Below are positions 25,150 through 34,335 of a stretch of 64,000 bases of DNA, piece by piece; the first letter of the stretch is position 1, and each line of letters begins with the position of its first letter. The stretch covers positions 5,208,001-5,272,000 of the forward strand of contig NZ_JADBEK010000001.1 of assembly GCF_014873145.1 (NCBI RefSeq). The letters are read 5' to 3'. The notes under the pieces were generated by a model. The model searched no databases, was not told the DNA's origin, and was given only the letters and a program-made list of their open reading frames with translations. A program made the translations under genes and the position numbers. The DNA is from Nonomuraea angiospora. Lineage in GTDB: Bacteria > Actinomycetota > Actinomycetes > Streptosporangiales > Streptosporangiaceae.

Positions 25150-25954
25150 ACACGCCCGCAAAGCCGGCTTCACAGCCGAACTGCACTCCCAAAGGAAGGC
25201 GTTGGTCTGCTCATGCCCTCCGCCGGCAGGCAGGGGCAGTGCATCGACGCAGCGGAGTCGGTCGTGACCGGGCATCCGGCAGGCGTCCGCGTCGGTCCGG
25301 CGCAGAGGCCCCCGCAGAGCGGGGAGAGCCAGGGCCCGCCGATAGTTCCGCACCCCAAGGAAGTCGCCCCATGTCATGATCGTCGACAAGACGGAGCGCT
25401 ACCCTGCGGCGGCTGAGCCCTTCAAGGGCTCAAGCACTCGCGCGGGGCCGAAAGCGAACCTTTTGCAGTCGATGCCCTTCTCGGGCACGTTCTGGGCGGA
25501 GTCCCAACGCTCCTCCACCCGGCCCGGCGGGCGAACAGCGGCAGAGCCAGATCCACCAGCTTGGGCAGCGCGTGACGCTCCCGCGGCATCACCGCCACGC
25601 CTGGGAACACGTTGAACATCCGCTGAGCGACTTCGGCCTGCTTCTTGCGGGCGACCTCGCAGGCTTGGCTCATCGAGTTCACACCGGGCGATCCGGTTCG
25701 ACGCAGACCCAGGAAGCGGTCCGGTCCCGCCGGTTCCCTTGACCAATTCTGTTGACCGACGTATGTAGATTCCTATGCACACACTTTAGTCAAGCAGGTC
25801 CCACTGTCCTCAATGAACACATCAGCCCACCTCTCCTCGATGAGTCCTCGACAGGCGAATGGTGGCGATGATCAGCCGGATGAACTCCAGGCAGATAACA
25901 CATTTCGCGCGATGACTATCTGACCATGCCTAAACAGTGGAGTGAAAACCCCCG
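25150..25954. other. Gap with degraded sequence and AT-rich promoter-like segment
   Basis: No intact gene is supported in these 805 bases. A minus-strand fragment at 25515-25682 is listed separately. At 25741-25795 the minus strand has TTGACT followed by TAGGAAT and TCTACAT, resembling promoters of integrative-element genes, but only broken frames follow. The part at 25800-25954 is the upstream region of the next gene. Confidence 0.5.
25515..25682 (-). pseudogene. Unassigned gene fragment
   Basis: About 56 residues look protein-like (SQACEVARKKQAEVAQRMF, then FPGVAVMPRERHALPKLVDL) but the frame degrades on both sides and no start with ribosome binding site is clear (ATG 25682 is possible). 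I do not recognise the family. It lies downstream of the AT-rich promoter-like segment, so it could be what is left of a mobile-element gene. Confidence 0.3.
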
Positions 25955-28900
25955 ATGTCTCACTCACCGGTTCCCCCCAGCGTGTTCACCTCCGCCTCCG
26001 GATCGATGTCACGCCCGTCCCGCCGGGCCGTCCTGGCGGGCGGCGGTGCCGCCCTCGCCGCGATGCTCGCCCCGGTCTCACCGGCGCGGGCCGGCGTAGC
26101 GGGGAACGCCGGTAAGACATCGGTCGCCGCCGGCACCGACTTCGGCGTCGCGCCCTCGCCCGACGGCCGCCTGCTCGCCCTCGACCTGCTCGGTGTCCTG
26201 TGGGTCTGCTCCGCCTCCGGGGGCACCGCCCGCAGGCTCACCAGCGATCTGTACGACATCGCCCAGCCCGACTGGTCCCCCGACGGATCTGCCATCGTGT
26301 TCCAGTCGTACCGCGACGGTGTCTTCAACCTGTGGACGATCCGGCCCGACGGGTCCGCGATCACGCAGTTGACCACCGGCCCGTTCGATCACCGAGAGCC
26401 CCGCTACAGCCCGGACGGGCGCACCATCGCCTACTCCTCCGATGCGGGGGGCAGCTACGGGATCCACCTGCTCGACGTCGCCACCGGAGCGAGCCGCGTC
26501 CTGACCGACGGCTCCGCCGAGGAGTACGAGCCGGCCTGGTCACCCGACGGGAGCAAGATCGCGTTCGTCGTCGCCGACACCAGGATCGACGTCATCGAGG
26601 TCGCCACCGGCACGCGCAGCACCGCGGTCACCGTAGCCGCCGGTCAGGTCATTCACCAGCCGTCCTGGCTGCCGAACGGCACCGACCTCGCGTACCACCT
26701 CTTCCACTCGGGCGCCAACGATCTGGCCGGCACCGCGGGCACCCTCGTCAGCGGCGAGGAGGTCTTCCCGTTCCGTGCCCGGTTCGCGCCGGACGGACGC
26801 TATTACTACACCTCCGCGGGCACCATCAAGGTACGCCGCCTCAACTCCGCGTCCGTCGGCACCATCGGCTTCACCGCCGCGCTGACGACGACGACTCCGA
26901 AGTACAAGAAGAAGGTCCGCGTATTCGACGAGCCCGGGTCATTTCCCGTTGTCGGAATCGGCAGCCCGGCCGTGTCCCCGGACGGCTCCGCCGTCGCGTT
27001 CCGCGCGCTCAACGACATCTATCTGATGCGCAACGGCGGCACGCCGGAACCGCTTTTCCGTGACCGCTGGTGGAAAGCCGACCCGGATTTCTCCCCGGAC
27101 GGGCGGCAACTGGCATTCGTCACCGACCGTACCGGCACCCTCAATATCTGGGTCCGTGACCTGAGCACCGGCGCCGACCGGCAGGTGACCCACCTGACCG
27201 ACTCCGCCGCCCTGTCGGCCCGGTGGTCACCCGACGGCAGGGAGATCGCCTACCTGGACCAGGACGGCGCCCTGTGGGTTGCGGACGTCTCCACCGGCGA
27301 CATCCAGAAGATCTTCAACGCCACCTTCGAACCAGGCCGCCCGACCTGGTCACCCGACGGCAGAACCCTTGCACTGGCCGCGGTGGTGCCGTACTCACGA
27401 CGCTACCGCGAGGGACTGTCCAAAATCCTGCTCGTCGACCGGGCCACGGGCGCCGGCACGTACATCGACCCCGCTCCGCACCGATCCCTGCAGACCCGCG
27501 GCGACGACGGCCCTGTCTGGTCACCTGACGGCACCATGCTCGCCTTCGCCATGGAATCGGTCCTGTGGGTCCTGCCCGTCGACAAGACCGGACGGCCCAC
27601 CGGCAGCGCCCGGCAGGTCACCCGGGAGGTCTCCGACGCCCCGGTTTGGGCGGGCGGCTCGGCCACCCTCCTCTACCTGAACGGGGGACGTCTCAAGAGC
27701 GTGCGCCTCGACGGCAAGCCCGCCCGGTCGATTCCGGTGCGGCTGACCTGGCGCAACGACACCGGCCCTGACCAGGTCGTCATTCACGCCGGCCGCATGT
27801 GGGACGGCGTCTCCAGCAGCGTCGTCCGCGACGTCGACATCATCGTACGAGGCCAGCGCATCGCCGCGGTCGAACCGCACCGGGACGGGCGGCCGGGCAC
27901 CCGGATCGACGCCAGTGACAGGTTCGTCATGCCCGGCCTGATCGACATCCACCATCACCGGGAAATGCAGGGCTACGCCTACGGATCCCGACAGGGTCCG
28001 CTGTGGCTCGCCCTGGGCGTCACCACGACGCGCTCACCTGGCTCACCTGCGTACCACATGGTCGAGGAGCGCGAGTCGGTGCAGTCCGGCGCCCGGCTCG
28101 CACCGCGCTACCTGGGCACGGGCGAGGCCATCGACGGGGCGCGCATCTACTACAACTTCATGCGCCCGACGTTCTCCCACGACCAGCTGCGGCTCGAACT
28201 GCAGCGGGCCGCCGCCCTCGACTACGACATGTTGAAGTGCTACGTACGGCTACCGGTCGTATGGCACAGGGAGGTCATCGACTGGGCCCACCGCCAGGGC
28301 AAGCCGGTCAGCTCGCATTACCACTATCCGGCGATCGCCATGGGCGGCGACCAGACCGAGCACGTCGGCGCCACCAACCGGTTCGGCTACTCACGCACCG
28401 TCACGAACGTCGGCTCCGCCTACTCCGACGTCATCTCCATGTTCAACGCCTCGAAGATGGCCAGAACCCCCACCCTGTTCAACTCCTCGATCCTCTACAG
28501 GGAGGACACCTCGCTGGTCACCGACGAACGAGTTCGCCGGCTCTACCCGAACTGGCGGATGGCGCAGCTCCGGACGACGGTCACCACGGCGCAGACCGCC
28601 GACCCGGCGGCGGTCCAGGTGATCCGGACGAACCTCGCCAACCAGGTCGCGCAGCTCACGGCGATGATCCGCGGCGGCGGCGTGGTCACCGCCGGCACCG
28701 ACGCACCGATCGACCACCTCGGGATCAGCCTGCACATGAACCTGCGCGCCATGGTCAAGTACGGCCTGACCCCGCGCGAAACGCTCACCGCCGCGACCAG
28801 CACCTCCGGGGCCTACCTGGGCCTCCCACTGGGCAGGATCGCCAAGGGCATGTACGCCGACCTGGCCATCGTCGACGGCGACCCGCTGTCCCGCATCGAG

Positions 28901-29131
28901 GACGCCGCCAACGTCACCGCCGTCGTCGTCGGCGGCAGACACCACACCGTCGAGCAGCTCCTCGCGCCCTACCCGTCCTCCACCACCACCGACCAGGCGA
29001 CACCCGCCACCTCCGCGCCTCCCGGCAAGGTCAAGGAGCGCGTCCCCGTCCACCAGAGCACGGCGAGCCACTGGTGGAACGACCCCGCCCAGCTCGAGGG
29101 AGCCCGAACCGCCTGCTGCCACGACCACTGA
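25955..29131 (+). CDS. Tat-exported beta-propeller/amidohydrolase fusion
   Basis: A 1058-residue exported protein. The signal has a twin-arginine pattern (RPSRRAVLAGGGAALAAMLA, residues about 20-39). Residues about 55-600 are PD40/WD40-like repeats with the TolB signature WSPDG or YSPDG many times (for example QPDWSPDGSAIVFQS, EPAWSPDGSKIAF). Residues about 610-1010 are an amidohydrolase: metal-binding HxH-type PGLIDIHHH near 660-668, probable carboxylated Lys in DMLKCYVR near 760, His in SSHYHYPA near 790, and Asp in GTDAPIDH near 913. The final 45 residues are low complexity. The enzyme probably opens cyclic amide or ester bonds outside the cell. ATG 25955 is used; ATG 26006 is possible. 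Confidence 0.88.
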   Translation: MSHSPVPPSVFTSASGSMSRPSRRAVLAGGGAALAAMLAPVSPARAGVAGNAGKTSVAAGTDFGVAPSPDGRLLALDLLGVLWVCSASGGTARRLTSDLYDIAQPDWSPDGSAIVFQSYRDGVFNLWTIRPDGSAITQLTTGPFDHREPRYSPDGRTIAYSSDAGGSYGIHLLDVATGASRVLTDGSAEEYEPAWSPDGSKIAFVVADTRIDVIEVATGTRSTAVTVAAGQVIHQPSWLPNGTDLAYHLFHSGANDLAGTAGTLVSGEEVFPFRARFAPDGRYYYTSAGTIKVRRLNSASVGTIGFTAALTTTTPKYKKKVRVFDEPGSFPVVGIGSPAVSPDGSAVAFRALNDIYLMRNGGTPEPLFRDRWWKADPDFSPDGRQLAFVTDRTGTLNIWVRDLSTGADRQVTHLTDSAALSARWSPDGREIAYLDQDGALWVADVSTGDIQKIFNATFEPGRPTWSPDGRTLALAAVVPYSRRYREGLSKILLVDRATGAGTYIDPAPHRSLQTRGDDGPVWSPDGTMLAFAMESVLWVLPVDKTGRPTGSARQVTREVSDAPVWAGGSATLLYLNGGRLKSVRLDGKPARSIPVRLTWRNDTGPDQVVIHAGRMWDGVSSSVVRDVDIIVRGQRIAAVEPHRDGRPGTRIDASDRFVMPGLIDIHHHREMQGYAYGSRQGPLWLALGVTTTRSPGSPAYHMVEERESVQSGARLAPRYLGTGEAIDGARIYYNFMRPTFSHDQLRLELQRAAALDYDMLKCYVRLPVVWHREVIDWAHRQGKPVSSHYHYPAIAMGGDQTEHVGATNRFGYSRTVTNVGSAYSDVISMFNASKMARTPTLFNSSILYREDTSLVTDERVRRLYPNWRMAQLRTTVTTAQTADPAAVQVIRTNLANQVAQLTAMIRGGGVVTAGTDAPIDHLGISLHMNLRAMVKYGLTPRETLTAATSTSGAYLGLPLGRIAKGMYADLAIVDGDPLSRIEDAANVTAVVVGGRHHTVEQLLAPYPSSTTTDQATPATSAPPGKVKERVPVHQSTASHWWNDPAQLEGARTACCHDH

Positions 29132-29147
29132 GCTCGCATCCATGAGT

Positions 29148-29192
29148 CCTCCCAGGATCCCGCCGACTTCGAGGAGATGGCCTCCTGGGAGG
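29148..29192. terminator. Inverted repeat downstream of the amidohydrolase gene
   Basis: CCTCCCAGGA (29148-29157) and TCCTGGGAGG (29183-29192) form a perfect 10-base stem with a 25-base loop, starting 17 bases after the stop. A terminator is the simplest reading although the loop is long and no T tract follows. Confidence 0.4.
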
Positions 29193-29227
29193 TCGGCGAC
29201 CTGCCGACGTACTTCACAATGAGAGTG

Positions 29228-30133
29228 ATGTCAGCTCAGCTTCTGGCGCGGGCCGCAGCCTCCCTCCATGGCCTGGCTCTCGGCGACGCCTTCGGTTCCC
29301 AATTCTTCCTTCCGACCAATCGTCACGCCCTCTCCTCCCGCCTTCCTCCACCCAGTCCATGGCAGTGGACAGATGACACCGAGATGGCGTGCTCCGTCTA
29401 TCGCGTCCTGGCCGACCACGGCACCATCGACCAAGACGAGCTCGCCGCCAGTTTCGCCACCCGTCACGACTTCGACCGCGGGTATGGCCCCGCGACGAAC
29501 CGCATGCTCCGGCTGGTCAGGGAAGGAGGCGACTGGCGGGCGCTTTCGGCTGAACTCTTCGACGGCAAGGGCTCCTGGGGCAACGGCGCCGCGATGCGCG
29601 TAGCACCGCTCGGCGCCTGGTTCGCCGACGACCTGACACACGTCGTCCGACAAGCCGCCCTCTCGGCACAAGTCACCCACACTCATCCTGAAGCGGTGGC
29701 CGGCGCCATAGCCATCGCAGTGGCCACAGCCGTAACCGTCAGCGAGCCCGACCTGTCCGCCGGGCATTTCCTCGATCGCATCCGCGCGCACGTGCCCGCG
29801 AGCATGGTTCACGACGGCATTGCCGAGGCTCGGCAGCTCCTCACCATCAGCGACCCCACGCTGGCCGCCCGGATGCTCGGCAACGGGCGGCAGGTCACCG
29901 CTCACGACACGGTCCCGTTCACCCTCTGGGTGGCGGCTCGTGAACGCCATGACTTCGAGGCGGCCATGTGGACCACAGCGGCGGCCGGCGGGGACGTCGA
30001 CACCACGTGCGCCATCGTCGGCGGCATCATCGCCGCTTCCGAGAAGAATCACCTTCCGCCGCACTGGAGAGGAAGATGCGAGCCACTACCGGACTGGGCA
30101 GGCGCCCCACCACTCGACCATGAGGCCGGCTGA
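29228..30133 (+). CDS. ADP-ribosylglycohydrolase family protein
   Basis: A 301-residue protein of the ADP-ribosyl-hydrolase (DraG/ARH) fold. Conserved features are HGLALGDAFGSQF at the N terminus, the metal-binding WTDDTEMA near residue 46, GSWGNGAAMRVAPLG near 120-134, THTHPEAVAGAIAIA near 156-170 and the C-terminal AAAGGDVDTTCAIVGGIIAA with the second metal site (D-x-D-T). These enzymes remove ADP-ribose from proteins or small molecules. The start is uncertain: ATG 29228 is chosen because the conserved part begins shortly after; ATG 29219 or an earlier GTG/ATG (29177) are possible. It is transcribed alone. Confidence 0.92.
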   Translation: MSAQLLARAAASLHGLALGDAFGSQFFLPTNRHALSSRLPPPSPWQWTDDTEMACSVYRVLADHGTIDQDELAASFATRHDFDRGYGPATNRMLRLVREGGDWRALSAELFDGKGSWGNGAAMRVAPLGAWFADDLTHVVRQAALSAQVTHTHPEAVAGAIAIAVATAVTVSEPDLSAGHFLDRIRAHVPASMVHDGIAEARQLLTISDPTLAARMLGNGRQVTAHDTVPFTLWVAARERHDFEAAMWTTAAAGGDVDTTCAIVGGIIAASEKNHLPPHWRGRCEPLPDWAGAPPLDHEAG

Positions 30134-30141
30134 TCCCTCGG

Positions 30142-30231
30142 GATGGGTTACCCGCTCACGGTGAAGCGCACCGTCACCAACGCCAACGGCACCGTCACGA
30201 CCACGCTGCCGGCCGGGCGGGACTGCCCCTG
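30142..30231 (+). pseudogene. C-terminal tail of a deleted secreted protein
   Basis: A short frame with YPLTVKRTVTNANGTVTTTL and ending RDCP looks like the end of an exported, beta-rich protein, but there is no start with a ribosome binding site and no upstream domain. It is likely a remnant between the ADP-ribosylglycohydrolase and the next, oppositely oriented gene. Confidence 0.3.
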
Positions 30232-30265
30232 ACCTCCTCGTGGCGCTCATCTCGGGGAGGTCAGG
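30228..30265. terminator. Stem-loop between convergent genes
   Basis: CCTGACCTCC (30228-30237) and GGAGGTCAGG (30256-30265) form a perfect 10-base stem with an 18-base loop, located at the 3' ends of two convergent transcription units. This fits a two-way terminator. Confidence 0.6.
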
Positions 30266-30276
30266 CGGCCGCAGAG

Positions 30277-33078
30277 CTAGATCAACTCGTGCCGGTGGGC
30301 GGCCGTGGCGGCTTGGACGCGGCTGCGTACGCCCAGCTTGGCGAGGATGTTGCTCACGTGCGCACCCGCCGTCTTGACCGAGATGAACAGCTCCTCGGCG
30401 ATCTGCCGGTTGGTACGGCCGTCGGCGAGCAGGCGCAGCACGTCCCGCTCGCGCGGCGTGAGGCCGAACTCGCGCCCCTCGGCCGGGCCGCTCTCGTCCT
30501 GCGCGGCGAGGGGGATCCGGGCCAGGCGCGCCAGCCGTTCGATCCGGGCGCTCAAGGGCTCCGCCCGCAGGCGGCCCGCCTCCCGGGAGGCGCTGGTCAG
30601 ATGGGAGGAGGCCGCGGAGCGGTCGCCCGTTCCCGCGGCGTGTTCCGCGGCCCGCAGGAGGGCCAGAGCCCGCGGGTACGGCTGGCGCAGCTCCCCCCAC
30701 GCCGCCGCGACGCATGGCCAGAGGTCCGGCCGCCCGGTCTCGGCGGTGCAGGCGAGGCGGTGGGCCTCCTGGACGGGACCGATCACCGGCAACGTGGCCG
30801 CCATCTCGGGCAGGCGGGCAACAGGCAAGGACGCCCCCGCCTCGAGCACGGGCCACAGGTAGCGCGGGCTCGTCCCTGCGCCGCCCAGCGCCTCCTCCAC
30901 GAGCCGGGCGGCGTCGGCCCCGCGCCCCTGCGCCTTGCGCAGATCCACTTCCAGCCGCACCAGCAAGAGGTGGTCCTGCGCGTAGGACGTGCCCCTGGTG
31001 AACACCTCGCGGGCATGGGTCACGACGTTCTCGGCGGCCGCGAAGTCGCCTCCGGCCAGCGCGATCGTGCCGGCCAGCACCATCAAGTAGGCGCGAAGGC
31101 TGGGCGTCGGGGTGACCCGCAGGGCGTGCTCGACGATCTCGGCGGCCTCGTCCCACCGGCCCAGCGCGATCAGCGCCTCCGCGAGGTTGCCCGCGTGGAT
31201 CGGCCCTGCGGTCCGCGCGAGACCCGACCGCGTGGCGGCGGCGAGTCCCTGGCGGGCCGCCTCGGCCGCCTCGGCGTACCTGCCGGTTCCCTGCAGGACG
31301 TCCGCCTCGCAACGGCAGGCGTGCAGAAGCGCGCCCTGGTCACCGATGCGGCGGGCCGTCGCCTGAGCGTCCTTCAGGTGAGGGAGCTGGGCGTCGAGGT
31401 CGCCGGCACGCGCCCGCGCGTACGTCAGGTTGACGGTGGCGATCACCTCGGCCTTGGCATCGCCCGCGGCCCGCGCCGCCTCCAGCGCCTCGCGGGCGGC
31501 GACGCGGCCTTCCTCCTCCAGCGGGACCGTGAGGAGGCGGTTGGCGAGCAGGTTGAGCACGGTCGCGCGTACCGGATGGCCAGCCGGGGTGAGCCGAGCG
31601 GCTTCGCGCAGATCGTCCAGATCGCCCGGCACGCCGAGGAGGTGGCGCAGTTCGCCGCGGTGGGCGAGCAGCCAGCCGGCGCGCGCGGGATCGGCCTCGG
31701 CCGCGAGCGCCGTGTCGACCAGTCGCACGGCGGTCGCGTTCTCACCGGCGGCGATGGCGGCGCGTACCGCTTCGTCGAGCACGTCGGCCTTGGACACGGC
31801 CGGATCCGGCACCTGATCCCACAACTCCAGCACGCGAAGCAGCATGTGCAGCTGTTCGGCGTACGCCAGGGACGCCGCGGCCTCGGCGGCGGCGCGGCGG
31901 GCGGCCGCCAGCGTCTTGGCCGGACGGCGTCCGGCGGCGTGCCAGTGCAGGGCCGACTCGTACGCCGCCCGCCCCAGCGGGGCGAGCTCAGGGCTCGCCT
32001 CCAGCGCTTCGGCATACCGTACGTGAAGGTCCCCCCGTTCCCCGGGAAGCACGTCGTCGTAGAGCACCTCCTGGATCAGCGAGTGGCGGAACGCGTACAC
32101 CTCATCCTCGATCAGCAGGAGGTTCGCGCTCACCGCGGGGCGCAGCGCGTCGGTGAGGCCGGCGTCGTCCAGCCCCGTGACGGTGCGCAGCAGCGCGTGG
32201 CCGACCCGGGTGCCGCCGGCGACGGCGGCCTGGACCACTCGCCGGGTCTCCCCCGGCAGCCGGTCGAGCGGCGTGATCAGCAGGTCGCGGATGGACGCCG
32301 GCACCGGCGCGCCCGCCCGGTCCGACAGCGCCTCCACGAACAGCGGGTTGCCCTCGCTGCGCCGGAAGACGTCCTCGATGACCTCGGGGGCGGGCTCGCC
32401 GCCGAGCAGGCCGCGGAGCTGCCGTACCACCTCGTCCCTGCCCAGCCGGCCGAGCTCCATCCGGGTCGTCCAGGCCCTGCGGTCCCATTCGGCCAGCACC
32501 GGGCGGAGCGGATGCGTACGGTGCAGGTGGTCGCTCCGGTAGGTCACGACCAGGAGGAAGGCCGCGGCCGCCTGCTGGTTCCTGATGAGGAAGTCCAGCA
32601 GCTCCCGGCTGGAGCGGTCGCTCCCGTGCACGTCCTCGGCGACGATCACCAGGGGCCGCTCCTCGGCGAGGCTCTCGAACAGGGTGAGGATCTCCTCGAA
32701 GAGCCGCGCCCGGGTCAGGGCGGGATCGCCGTCGCCGGCGGGCCGGCCCAGGAGCGGGAGCAGCCTGCCCAGCTCACCGGGCTCGCCACGGGGCAGGAGG
32801 CGGAGGAAACGCTCCGTGCCGAGCTCGCGCAGCAGGCGGCGCAGCATGGCGGTGAACGGCGCGAACGCCAGGCCGTCCGCGCCCACCTGGGGACAGTCGC
32901 CGGAGAGCAGCCACGCCTGTCCCGCCAGCGGCGCCGCGAACTCGGCGAGCAGCCGGGTCTTGCCCACCCCGGCCTCGCCGCCGAGCAGCACGGTGGAGGA
33001 GGAGCCTTCCCGGGCACGCGCGTAGGCCTCGCCCAGAGCGGCCAGCTCCGTGTCCCTGCCGACGAAGACCATGGACAC
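30277..33078 (-). CDS. Large ATP-binding LuxR-family (LAL) regulator
   Basis: A 933-residue regulator. It starts with the AAA/STAND ATPase module: FVGRDTELAAL, Walker A GGEAGVGKT (33-41), Walker B PLVIVAEDVHG (about 145-155). The middle is a long TPR-like helical repeat region (about 350-850). The end is a LuxR helix-turn-helix, LTPRERDVLRLLADGRTNRQIAEELFISVKTAGAHVSNILAKLG. LAL regulators such as MalT-type proteins bind a small inducer and activate sugar or secondary-metabolite genes. It is divergent from the MFS/M20-peptidase operon with only 54 bases between starts, so that operon is the likely target. Confidence 0.95.
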   Translation of the reverse strand: MSMVFVGRDTELAALGEAYARAREGSSSTVLLGGEAGVGKTRLLAEFAAPLAGQAWLLSGDCPQVGADGLAFAPFTAMLRRLLRELGTERFLRLLPRGEPGELGRLLPLLGRPAGDGDPALTRARLFEEILTLFESLAEERPLVIVAEDVHGSDRSSRELLDFLIRNQQAAAAFLLVVTYRSDHLHRTHPLRPVLAEWDRRAWTTRMELGRLGRDEVVRQLRGLLGGEPAPEVIEDVFRRSEGNPLFVEALSDRAGAPVPASIRDLLITPLDRLPGETRRVVQAAVAGGTRVGHALLRTVTGLDDAGLTDALRPAVSANLLLIEDEVYAFRHSLIQEVLYDDVLPGERGDLHVRYAEALEASPELAPLGRAAYESALHWHAAGRRPAKTLAAARRAAAEAAASLAYAEQLHMLLRVLELWDQVPDPAVSKADVLDEAVRAAIAAGENATAVRLVDTALAAEADPARAGWLLAHRGELRHLLGVPGDLDDLREAARLTPAGHPVRATVLNLLANRLLTVPLEEEGRVAAREALEAARAAGDAKAEVIATVNLTYARARAGDLDAQLPHLKDAQATARRIGDQGALLHACRCEADVLQGTGRYAEAAEAARQGLAAATRSGLARTAGPIHAGNLAEALIALGRWDEAAEIVEHALRVTPTPSLRAYLMVLAGTIALAGGDFAAAENVVTHAREVFTRGTSYAQDHLLLVRLEVDLRKAQGRGADAARLVEEALGGAGTSPRYLWPVLEAGASLPVARLPEMAATLPVIGPVQEAHRLACTAETGRPDLWPCVAAAWGELRQPYPRALALLRAAEHAAGTGDRSAASSHLTSASREAGRLRAEPLSARIERLARLARIPLAAQDESGPAEGREFGLTPRERDVLRLLADGRTNRQIAEELFISVKTAGAHVSNILAKLGVRSRVQAATAAHRHELI

Positions 33079-33132
33079 AGGCTCTCAGACCGGGATGACG
33101 ACTAGGGAGGCCGGATAGGGCATTCGCCCGAT

Positions 33133-34335
33133 GTGCCCGGCGGCCACTTCGGCGAGGCTGTCCCGGTGATCAGAACCGGTGCGCAACCGCTGCTCAGCCG
33201 TCCGATGGTCATCCTGGGGATGACCTCGCTCGCCGCGATGACGAGCTTCTATCTGCTTGTCCCGGTCGTGCCGCTGTACACGGCATCAGGCGGTACGGGG
33301 GACATGGGCGCCGGGCTGTCCACCGGCGTCACCATGCTGGCGACGGTGCTCATGGAGCTGGCCATGCCGGCGTTGCTGGCCCGGTACGGCTACCGAGCCG
33401 GCATGGCGCTGGGCGTCCTCCTCCTCGGCGTTCCCCCGGCCCTGCTGGCCGTGTCCGCCGCGTTGCCGATGGTGCTGGCCGTGAGCCTGGCGCGCGGGGC
33501 CGGCCTGGCCATCGTGGTCGTGGTGGGCCCCGCCATGGTGGCCGAGCTGGCTCCGGCCGAACGCCGGGGCGAGGCGCTGGGCGCGTACGGCGTGGCGGTC
33601 GGGATCCCCGCGATCCTGGGGCTGCCGACCGGCCTGTGGCTGGTTCCGCTCATCGGCTACGGGCCGGTCTTCCTCGCGGGGGCAGGGCTGGCGCTGCTCG
33701 CGCTCATCGGGACTCCCCTGCTGCCCGCGAGGACGCCGCCGGTCGAGCAGCAAGGGGACGTCTCCCACGCTCCGCGCCACGCCGGTCTCGCCCGACCCGC
33801 CGTCGTCTTCGCGGCGATCACGGTGGCGGCCGGTGTGCTGCTGACGTTCCTGCCGCTGGCCGTACCCGCCGGCTCGGCGGGGACGGCCGCGACGGCGCTG
33901 CTCGCGCACTCCTGCGCGATGCCGCTCGCGCGGTGGGTGGCCGGCCGCCACGGCGACCGCCACGGCCACTCCGCCCTGCTGGTGCCGGCCGTGCTCGCCG
34001 CGGTCGTCGGGATGGCCGGGATCGTCTGGCTCGGCAACCCTTACGCGGTGATCGCGGGGGCGGCGCTCTTCGGCGCCGGTTTCGGCGCCGCCCAGAACGT
34101 CACCCTGATGCTGATGCTCGCGCGGTCCTCCTCCTCGGCGTTCGGCCGGGTGAGCGCGTTGTGGAACCTCGCCTACGACGGCGGGATGGGGATCGGCGCC
34201 GTCGGGTTCGGCCTGCTGGCGGGGCCCGCGGGATATCCGGCGGGGTTCGCGTCGATCGCCGCGGTGCTGGCGCTCGCCCTTCTCCCGTCCTGGCTCGACC
34301 TCCGATCGGAAAGGAAAACCGTCAATGACCGATGA
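33133..34335 (+). CDS. MFS transporter
   Basis: A 400-residue major facilitator protein with about twelve hydrophobic segments, including GMTSLAAMTSFYLLVPVVPLY at the first helix and the central cytoplasmic loop with PARTPPVEQQ. Sequence resembles bacterial arabinose-efflux/drug-exporter MFS proteins without a defined substrate. GTG 33133 is used; another GTG at 33166 lies closer to the first helix. The 3' end overlaps the peptidase gene by 11 bases. Transport of a peptide or amino-acid derivative would fit the co-translated M20 enzyme. Confidence 0.88.
   Translation: MPGGHFGEAVPVIRTGAQPLLSRPMVILGMTSLAAMTSFYLLVPVVPLYTASGGTGDMGAGLSTGVTMLATVLMELAMPALLARYGYRAGMALGVLLLGVPPALLAVSAALPMVLAVSLARGAGLAIVVVVGPAMVAELAPAERRGEALGAYGVAVGIPAILGLPTGLWLVPLIGYGPVFLAGAGLALLALIGTPLLPARTPPVEQQGDVSHAPRHAGLARPAVVFAAITVAAGVLLTFLPLAVPAGSAGTAATALLAHSCAMPLARWVAGRHGDRHGHSALLVPAVLAAVVGMAGIVWLGNPYAVIAGAALFGAGFGAAQNVTLMLMLARSSSSAFGRVSALWNLAYDGGMGIGAVGFGLLAGPAGYPAGFASIAAVLALALLPSWLDLRSERKTVNDR

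Noticed and set aside
24850..25389. A minus-strand frame with a hydrophobic stretch opposite the coiled-coil gene
   Set aside because: It looks partly membrane-like, but it has no ribosome binding site, overlaps the end of a better-supported gene and shows no family pattern.
25741..25800. Attachment site or integrative element end near the AT-rich segment
   Set aside because: No tRNA gene, integrase or direct repeat is visible, only a promoter-like pattern.
30289..33105. A 938-codon open frame on the plus strand opposite the LAL regulator
   Set aside because: Its product is compositionally skewed (Gly, Arg, Glu, Pro, Val) with no domains, and it is the mirror of a well-defined LuxR-family gene. 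High GC keeps antisense frames open.
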